From contig CM070632.1 in assembly GCA_036346255.1 (NCBI GenBank), positions 28,174,657-28,238,656 on the forward strand: 64,000 bases of DNA, in the 5' to 3' direction. This DNA comes from Ampelocalamus luodianensis (taxonomy: Eukaryota; Streptophyta; Magnoliopsida; Poales; Poaceae). Below the pieces are notes generated by a model. The model did not search any database. It was not told the DNA's origin and saw only the letters and a program-made list of their open reading frames with translations. Of this stretch, positions 55,873 through 64,000 are shown one piece after another; the stretch's first letter is position 1; each line of letters opens with the position of its first letter. A program made the position numbers and the translations under genes.

Positions 55873-57076
55873 AATACCCCCTATTGGAGCCCAAATGTGT
55901 AAATCTGGACCCTCTATGTATACTACACTAGTCCTGGATCATGCTAGTGCATATAGTGTCAACATAGATAAATATCATTCCACACAAGGTGAATATAGGA
56001 ATAAATAACTAATTTAAATATTAAATAATAGTTGTGACCTTATGGTCGAGTTTTATATTTATTAAGCCACACAGGGCTGAGCACTAAGTAAATAAACGAC
56101 AGCAGAACGGAAGCAACTCCAGTAAAAACTCATCGACTAGCCACAGGCAACTGACTAGGATCAAAACCTAGCAATCAACATCCTCGTGAAACTCCTCCTC
56201 AAAAGCAGGTGAAGACTCCTTCACTTCAATTGAATGATGATTGCAGCAATAATGAGTACTCCGAGCACTCAGCAAGTTGTACTACAAAATGCAATTATAG
56301 ATGATGGTTTATTTCAAAGGAAATGGCTTTTATGGTTATTTTTCAAAAGCAATACTTGCATTTGAATACAAATAATAGATTGAAAACATAATTTAAAACA
56401 AATAACAATAATAAATTAATAAGTATTTCACAAAGATCACAGTGTAATTAATTTCTTTCACACAACTATATGAGTTAATTTTCACAGCTGTCCTTCCCAA
56501 TTGTTTTATGAAAATCTACCCCTCGTACGAAATCCCCAAGCATGCCTACGACCACGGACACTGCTATTTGAATAGATTGATTAATACTTTCTAGAGGTTG
56601 TACACTTTACCCACAAGATATAACCAATGTAACTCGCACCAATCATAACAAAACCTTTCTAAAACTTCCTCTCAACACTTGACCCTCCCATTATGTATAC
56701 TGCCAGCACTAATCCCCACAGAGGTTGTTAGCTCATTGCACACCATTGGACCTGGAGATGGCGAACCGCTCATAAATGTGACTTAACCACCGAGAGAGAA
56801 TCACACCCACACCCTGGCACAAAGCTTAACCTACTGCCTAAGTAGTCAATGCTGAGACTCCGTAACTTACTAAATTAGACATGTCCCATACCAGACATGT
56901 GGTCGTATAATTATGGCTCAGTTCAATGGCGCATAAAGTTAAGTCCTTAATTGACAAGACTACCAAACTACTCCAAGTTACCAATATTCATATTTTTTCC
57001 AAACGCACGCAGTTCTACCATATCATAATTCCTTCCACCTGCCTCAATCTAAATCTTTTCCCATCCTGCTAATTAA
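55873..57076 (-). repeat. Group B LTR part, minus orientation
   Basis: Shares its left end with LTRs L and F (words like CCCTCTATGTATACTACACTAG, then GCCACACAGGGCT and CCACAGGCAAC). It holds the GAGTACTCCGAGCACTCAGCAAG hairpin (56254-56276) and the module palindrome at 56564-56575, here CTATTTGAATAG. It is cut at 57076 by a plus-strand LTR. Confidence 0.65.
56564..56575 (-). other. Group B module palindrome, one base changed
   Basis: CTATTTGAATAG with GTACAACCTCTAGAAAGTA on the minus-strand upstream side and CAGTGTCCGTGG downstream. Confidence 0.6.
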
Positions 57077-58540
57077 TGTAACATCCCAAATATTGGGCAT
57101 GAGTTCAAATGAATGAAAATGTGGACTTTTTAAAACTTTTGCTTCATCTTATTGTCATTTAATTTATCTAGATTTTCATTCAAGGTTTTGTTGATTTAAA
57201 ACCTAAAGCATCAATTTTGGAAACACAAATCTAATGGATAAATAAAACATATGGAAATGAAAGTTGATAATCAAAATCCAAACTTATCATAAATGTACTA
57301 AATATGAAATGAGGAAGTATGTAAAATATACTTCGAAAGTATCCCCAAGTCAAATAATAAAAATAGAAAATGAATTTTTTAGAGAAAAATGTAGAACAAG
57401 TAAAACCCTAGAAAAATCACACAACAATCTACTCTATGTCATAAGCCTCCTCAAAAATTTCATAATTTTTGAAGCTCGGCATCTATGTCTAACAATCCAC
57501 CAAATGCCTTAGCCTTTTTCAAAATCTGGAAAACCCAAATTCTTTTCCTCCTCTCGTTGACGGGTGGACCCCACCCGTTAGGGTTCTTCAACCATGAGGC
57601 ATTGTGTCCAGCGCTAGTTTGTCCGAGTGCATGCGTGCCATGGCCTACTCCGCTCGCACCAATGCACCGAACCAACTACACGTCCCTGGTTTCAGACCAG
57701 CGCCCACGGTTCCCCTCGGCATCGCCCGCGCATGCTCATGCCCTGCTCCTGCCAATGCCCATGCGTCACTGCGCTCGAGCTCAATGCCACGCTCTGCATC
57801 CTCCTAGCTATAAGTAGCCACCCAACACCCTATGCCTTCTCTCTTTGCCACCCTGAGCCACTCCTCCCCTCCCTTCCCCATTCTCACCGAGCAAGAACCA
57901 TCGAGAGACTCAAGCTCCCTTTCAGCCGACACGTCACCTCGCCATTATGGATGCTCTAGTGAACCCCTCTCCCCGCCTCTTGCGTCATCACGTGTTTCGG
58001 GATTCTATGAGTGGTTGCCCATGTTGATTTCTCCTTTTGTCCACAGGAACCACCAAAGTTGTGCTTCTTCCTCGTCTCCGGCCATAAGAGCCAACTTCAC
58101 CACCGCAACCGCTCCGGTGATACCCTTTCCAATTCACTCCTCTCAGAGCATCTCCTTCACTCCCTCGAGCTTCCCTAAAGGTTCACTGTGTCTCTCTTTA
58201 CTTAGGTCATCACCTCCACGAGGAGCTCCCTATCACCGCCGCTGGTCATCACTGCCAAGCCTCCATCGACCACCTCCAGCTCCCTTCTTCGTTCCGATAG
58301 GTTCACTTTACCTCCTAGCTGCTAATGCGCACGAGATTTGGCAAAGGGCGCCACTGCCTTGTTGATTGGGCATTTGCCTGAACGCCACCTCTGCTCCTCT
58401 CCGACGCGCTGCCATGAGCCTTGTCGCCAGCACCGCTGACCTGAGAGGTACATAATACACTGAGATCTAGAAATTTTTCTTGTGTTGCTAGGATGGTCAT
58501 CCCCGCGAGTGTCCGGCTATTCCCTTCATATTTTCATACG
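57077..58540 (+). repeat. Group B LTR part, plus orientation
   Basis: Starts TGTAACATCCC at 57077 with AT-rich sequence, then a GC-rich leader with TATA-like TATAAGTA (57809-57816). 57810-58110 matches 7620-7940 of the LTR at 6974. The 3' part is lost. The overlapping Ser/Pro-rich frames at 57485-58365 are compositional. The right border is uncertain (about 58490-58560). Confidence 0.6.
57809..57816 (+). promoter_or_regulatory. TATA-like box of group B LTR
   Basis: TATAAGTA, in the position of TATAAAA at 7632 in the related LTR. Confidence 0.4.
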
Positions 58541-59444
58541 AACTCGGGACAAGTCCATCAGGCACGTGGGAAGGTTAAACATTACAAGTTAAATTTCCGG
58601 TGGGCTCTCACAATTAAGTGCAACACATGCCATCAACAATTAACAACATATTGCACACAACTTTTCTGTGAGGACCCGAGGTGTTTAGCTCGTAATGCTT
58701 AGCCATCCACTTGACTCTAGCAGCATCACAAACCAAATATCCCACGGCTCGGTGAACATGTACTTCCCAGAATAGCAGTACACATACACCTCACAAAATA
58801 TAGCATCCATTCCATACACAAGTCATTACAATGCCGAGTCTACAAGTTTACATTACATAAGACATAAAAGTTCATATTACAAAAGTAGGGCCGATCGGCC
58901 AAAAGACAAGGTAAACACTAACGTAGCAGCTGGAAGCAAAAGGCCATAAGATGGTGATAACAAAAGCCAACCAGTTTGCCCTTATCCATAAGGCAACCGA
59001 CCGGGCCGCCAAGCTAGTCGTCCTACACAAAGTCGGTCTCACAATAGTCGATCCCTTGGGGATCAACCTTCTCTGCAATAATTAAGCAATGCAACTGAGT
59101 ACAAAAACGTACTCGCAAGACTTACAGATAACAAACCTATACATAGCTACATGCAAGCGGAATCAAAGGAGTAGGCTATAGGGTTCATTTGACGCATAAA
59201 GCAACTTTTCATTTGCAATAATGTAATAGATTGAATGCAATTTAACAAATATGTTTTTATTTGTTTAAATAATAACGAGACAACAATTATGAGCATAAAT
59301 AACATCCTAGAGGTGACTTCCCAACAGCCACCACAACATAGCACGAATTACCCATTCGTACTACCCGAAGTCAAGTTTTATCGAAAATGTTATAGTCTAA
59401 CTCTTGCAAAACCTAACCAAGCGTGTCTATAACCTAGGACGAGG

Positions 59445-59456
59445 CTATTCGAATAG
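59445..59456 (-). other. Group B module palindrome (LTR I)
   Basis: CTATTCGAATAG, preceded on the minus strand by GTACACCCCTACAGGG and followed by CCTCGTCC. Confidence 0.7.
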
Positions 59457-62283
59457 ATCAAACCCTGTAGGGGTGTACAACTGCACCCACATGCCAGACC
59501 ACCTTTTTGCCATGCAATATAGCACACTTCCTTAGGTATGCCGGCAAGGCTAAGTCCCATGAGACATTTTCTAATATAATACATTAGCTACGAGTCACCC
59601 GAATGGGAATGGAAACCCTCATATGTTGTGTCAGAGTCATTGTAAAGCTGAAGGTCAACTACCCTATTGGGGTAAAGCCCCCGAACAACTACAATGCCCT
59701 GCGATGTGGAGAACATAGATAGGATTCCACTACCGCACACCCAACACGTATAAACACATTTCCTTTTTCAACACAACACACAACCACCTCCTGCGACTCG
59801 GAGCTAACACACGCTAAAGTACTAAGTCAATAGGGGTTCCCATATGGCCCTCATGTGGAATGCACGCAATAATGCTTGGATAGTGTGACACAAGATGTTT
59901 GGTCCTTGTTGACTCGGGCACCAAGCACACACCCAAAAGCACACCATCTTAGCAATGTGCCCAAGTCTAAATCATTTTGTTTTCAATTTTAGTTTTCTTA
60001 AATACAATACATACATGAGGCGATGATCCCCAGACTACCGTTCTAAGTAGTGCTAAGCGACATCAACTCGCATACTAAATATAATGTGACTAGGGCCCAT
60101 CCATCGAGCTCTAAATCACAACGGGTATAATCCTAGGCTCAGTAGTAGAGGATGGATGTTTACCTACAATTCAAGTAACTATCCAGGTCAACTATCGCGA
60201 CTGAGAAATACTTGTTAACATAACATGCATACATACATTTGAAATTAAAATATTAGCATGAAAACATAATAGGATCAACGTGCATCAAAGGAAAACTACT
60301 TTCCTGCTGGAGATAACTCTCTTGTTGCAAAGGATCACTCTCGTATTCAATAGAATCGTCGGAACCTATCGAAAGAATCGAGAAGAAACAATAAGAATGA
60401 ATAACACTGAAAATACTCAAAAATTCAACGTCATCCAAAAATCATGAAATTTACACAGAAGGTAGACAATGATTTTAAATGAATTTAGCAATAAAAATCG
60501 ATCGATTTGGATGTTTCATTTCAAAGTTATAGCCAAAACAAAATCAGTTTTTAATAAAAAGCTGAACACTCAACTCTCTGAACTATTCACCTGAAATTAA
60601 ATATTTTGGCAAAACTTTCCAGAGAGGTGGTGAACATGAAACTTTTATGGTAGACAGAGCACCACATGAGATGAGCAATGCAATTTGATTCACCTCATTT
60701 AGAGCTAAGATGATTTTTCTATGATTTTTCAAAGTCATGAAAGTAGTGCACAAATCATATGTAAAATAAGATTTTCACAGATAGTAACATTCCCAAAACC
60801 TATTCTACATTAAAGTAAAATAATAGAGGAATCCAACAAAATTATTTCACTCTATTTGGAGTTACAGAGAAATACTTATGCATTTTTCAAGTTAAATGAA
60901 TTTTTAGTGCAAAAATAATGCTAAACCGAAAGTAATTCTACTAACAAATAATTTTGGAATAGTAACAAGCCTTAAGAACCATATCAAAATAAATTACACT
61001 AAAAATGTAACCCAACAAAATTTGAATCATCCAAAAAGGAGTTAAAATGAATTACTTATGCTATTTTGAAGTTTAACACAATTAACAGTACACAATTAAA
61101 TGATTTACGGATTTTCTTTTAAAATCCTGAGCTGAGAATCGTTTAGACCATTGAGATCTAATCGGATGGTCCAAACGGAAGGTTACGTTCAGACGGTCCT
61201 AACGGCTGAAACGATCTGGACCGTTGAGATCAAATCGTATGGTCATAACGAGATACAAGTTCGCACTCTGACTCAAGCGAACTGACAGGTCGGACCGATG
61301 CGTCATTGACTTAGAGTTAAGGACTTGGTCCACTGGTGTACAACACAGTGCACAGGGCACTTAGGGAGCTAGGCCCACCAGTCATACTCTACCACGTTCC
61401 ACTTAACCCTTTCATTTTAGCTCATGGACCCCATTTGTCGGTGAAACATTAGCTACAAAAGGTGTTAACTACTGAATATTTAACCTAAACCGATAATGTT
61501 TAATGCTAATGACCCGCTACAGTAGCAGTCAGCAAACCGACAATGAAGCAGCTCTGGCCGTAAGCTTCTCTGGTGTGTCGCCAGCGAGCTAGGCCAACAC
61601 GGTGCCGTCCAAGTACCAAAATGGGGTCCTGGCACTATTGTGCAGCGAAAGGTACTGACGGTGAGTGCTCCGGCGAACTTCAGCAGTGGCGCAAAGAGGT
61701 GAGGCGGAGAAGAAAGTACAGGCAAAACTATAATTCTATTTCAACCATGCTCTCGCCCAACTAACATGCACACTAGCTACTGGAAGGTTTAGTGACCTTA
61801 CTAGAAGCACGAGAGTGACCGGAGAAGGTCGGAGGAGCTCCAGCGACAAAGTCCAGTACCAGCGCTGAGGAAGACAATGAGGAGACGGTGGCCTGAGCAC
61901 GGAGGGAGGGAAAGGGAGGTAGGAAAAGCATCAGAGAGGTCCAGAGATGGTGGAACAATGACCAATTTGGTTATTAACTCACCAGAATTGATGCGGCGAT
62001 GAAGATTGAGCTTCTGGCCGGAGATGGAGATGAAAGCGGAAAGTGGTGTCTCCTGTGAACCAAATACCAAATTAGGTTAGAGGAAAGTTTCCTCAGAACC
62101 TAGAACATGATATGACGCGAAGAGAAAAGGGAAGGAACCCCTATGGCGTCGGTGGCAAAGACGAGTGTCTCGGCTGAGCTCTAGAGCTCGAGCTCCACTT
62201 GTTCTCAGGCTAGGTGAGAGGGTGGGATAGAGCTAGGGGTGTCTTAGGGTTGCGAAAAAGAAAGCTGAAGAAGATCCAGGGGC

Positions 62284-62291
62284 TTTTATAG
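62284..62291 (-). promoter_or_regulatory. TATA box of solo LTR I
   Basis: CTATAAAA on the minus strand, followed by GCCCCTGGATC-type leader. Confidence 0.5.
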
Positions 62292-63331
62292 CTGGAGGCA
62301 ACGGAGAGCGCGAGGAGAGGCCAGCGAAGATGAGCTCGGTCTATGGACAAGCTTGAGTGACAGTGATGCGATGGCGAGGTGATGAGAGCAGGTGCGGGTG
62401 TGAAACCATGGGCAAAACCACTAGCGACCGTCGTAAACCGTGGGCATAGCCATTGAAGGTGACGCACGGGCGGAGCTACCATGCCTCTCCCTCGCGGGCG
62501 CTGGCGAGGAGCGAGAGGCCACATGGAGAAGAAGACTTACCGACAGGGCCCACCAGTTAGTGACACCAGGTAAGTAGCGCTGGATCATTTTAACGAGCGG
62601 CTTGATTAAGACCGTTGGATCAAGATCAGAGGGTCCAGATCGCGTCACCAACCCGGACAATCCGAACGGCCCAAACGATTTGGTCGGTTGATTTCAAATC
62701 TAACGGTTCACGCGATGGGGACGTTCGGTGGTCTAAACGGCCCAAGCGATGTGGATGGCTCGATTGAAATCGGACGGCCCACGTGAAGTGGTAAGTGGTG
62801 CGGTGAGGTGGCTCGGTCGGCCCAACAGTAATTTTGATTTTTGATAAAAGGCTGAGAGTGAAAAGGAATTTAGACAGAGTTTAGAACCACCAAATTTCTG
62901 AAATTTTTACAGGAGGTTCCTGACTCTAAGATTAACCTTGTATAAAATTTCTAGAGGTTTTCATGCATTGAATTCTCTCCCGGAAATTTCTCAAGGCTCT
63001 GACCTAGGGTTTGACTAAGAGTCTAACTGGTTTGACTAGACCTTTTAAAATAGTAAATAATTTCTAAAAATTATGAAATTTTTCAGAGGGGTCACTAGGA
63101 TGATTTAGAAGCTAGGAAAAATAATTCCAGAATATGATCACAAGATTTGGTTAAGAAGTTTTCAAGGATTATGCTTCTAGTCAATTGAAGCATTTAGTTT
63201 TTGAATTCAACAAATCCCTTTGAAAGAATTTCCAGAAAATTCAAGTAACAACATGATGCACAAAAAGTTTTAAATTCTCCTCATTTTTATACATTTGAAA
63301 TACAAACCAAGTTTTGGGATGTTAGATTTTC

Positions 63332-64000
63332 ACAAAGGTATTCCATATTCACTTAGTCAAGTTAATTTAGATTTGCAATTCAAAAATATCAATGAACCGT
63401 TGCATGACTAAGCATACTAATCATATCTAACCAACCCACATTGATGTTATGATAATGCCAACTAGTAATTAACCAAGCTAGGGTGACAAATGATCATGGT
63501 AATACAATAAGCAAGGTGGATATAATCAAGTAGGTCTATAGCTAATTTCAAAGTATTTTTAAAAATTAAATAATTAAAATAACATGCAACAATCTAAATT
63601 ACTGTAATTTTGAAAAACAAACTGTGTGCAACATGGTAAAAGTCACAACTTGCCTTGAAACAAGTCTTGGTACTGGTATTTAGCTTGATCAACTTCTCCT
63701 TCCTTGAAAGCTCCCGAAGTAGCAACGTCTACTCGCAAAAGAAAATGAAAACACAAATAAATACAAAACAAAGTAACAAATGAACTCCAAAAATTAAATA
63801 AAACCCACAGAAAGGTAGAGCTTGGATTTAAAGACTTGAATGGGCTCAATCGGAGTTCGTATGAGGAAGAACGGGCTCTTGGAAGTTGGTCGGCTGAGAA
63901 AATCAAGGAAAAAGAAAAGAGAAAACTGACAGGTGGGACCCACTTGGAAATTGAGTTTCACAAATTGAATAAATTCCCAAAAAATATAATAGAGGCTGAT
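63332..64000 (-). repeat. Group B LTR part interrupted by LTR I, runs off window
   Basis: AT-rich sequence with the ACTTGCCTTGAAACAAGTCTTGG region seen in other minus-oriented group B LTRs (compare 47925-47950 and 23630-23660). The TTTTC duplication shows it was contiguous with about 58541-58666 before LTR I inserted. The end is outside the window. Confidence 0.55.

Larger units (their letters stand above)
58667..63326 (-). mobile_element. Solo LTR I (group B), TSD TTTTC
   Basis: 4660 bp. The minus strand starts TCTAACATCCC (TG mutated to TC) and ends GGTCCTCACA. TTTTC flanks it at 58662-58666 and 63327-63331. No PBS or coding sequence. It holds the group B module (palindrome 59445-59456), a TTGCGAGTACG/GTACTCAG hairpin near 59096-59122, a TATA box at 62284-62291 and ACCGTTGGATC-type repeats (61140-61260, 62600-62760). 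GC-rich frames at 61480-62660 are not genes. Confidence 0.87.

Noticed and set aside
57485..58365. Ser/Pro-rich frames of 110-177 codons resembling a gene with introns.
   Set aside because: The region is homologous to the LTR leader at 7620-7940 and lies 0.4 kb inside an LTR start.

Overview
The window is a retrotransposon nest from a large plant nuclear genome, most likely a grass. The reasons are the abundance of Ty3/gypsy elements with chromodomain-type polyproteins, primer-binding sites matching the initiator tRNA-Met 3' end (TGGTATCAGAGC), a Ty1/copia LTR starting TGTTGGAGATATGCCCTAG as in BARE/Angela-type grass elements, and stacked insertions with 5-bp target duplications. I found no intact host gene, tRNA, rRNA or CRISPR. 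Every recognisable coding stretch is gag or pol debris, apart from the C-terminus of a hAT transposase and a protein family placed upstream of gag that I cannot name. The species cannot be fixed from the sequence alone.

Layout. 1-6599: decayed minus-strand Ty3/gypsy element (family A), 3' LTR cut by the window edge. 6600-6973: unassigned. 6974-9668: plus-strand LTR of a second group (group B). 9669-13716: second family A copy with a large internal deletion. 13717-15525: minus-strand group B LTR. 15526-22184: plus-strand remnant K (upstream ORF, then gag) split by two solo LTRs, a 3.6-kb group B LTR (16120-19748, TSD CTCGA) and a 1.3-kb copia LTR (20409-21708, TSD ATCTT). 22185-25845: minus-strand LTR plus the end of its pol. 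25846-44808: plus-strand pol (G) holding a deep nest: G is split by solo LTR H (27356-44169, TSD ACTTA), H by a family A solo LTR (30969-42395, TSD TAAAA), that LTR by the nearly full-length element D (31562-41880), and D's integrase by a hAT fragment with an (AT)n/(GA)n tract. 44810-50038: 5' half of minus-strand element F (gag, upstream ORF, PBS, 5' LTR). 50039-53541: 3' end of a probable Tat-like element carrying solo LTR D' (51015-53350, TSD AGGCA). 53542-64000: successive group B LTRs, including a 4.7-kb solo LTR (58667-63326, TSD TTTTC).

How the parts relate. Families A, D and D' look like one lineage: they share the polypurine tract, a 25-bp leader just after the PBS (A and D), a possible 5' splice site, a hairpin array, and a hairpin followed by a possible 3' splice site near the LTR end. 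Group B LTRs (E, H, F, L, I and others) carry a different hallmark, one copy per LTR of a module centred on the palindrome CTATTCGAATAG. Solo LTRs, truncations and microhomology deletions show that recombination has been removing elements here.

Most worth following: (1) the related ORF upstream of gag in two different elements; (2) the hairpin array in A/D/D' LTRs, with one compensated base-pair change and a possible flanking intron; (3) the once-per-LTR palindromic module of group B.
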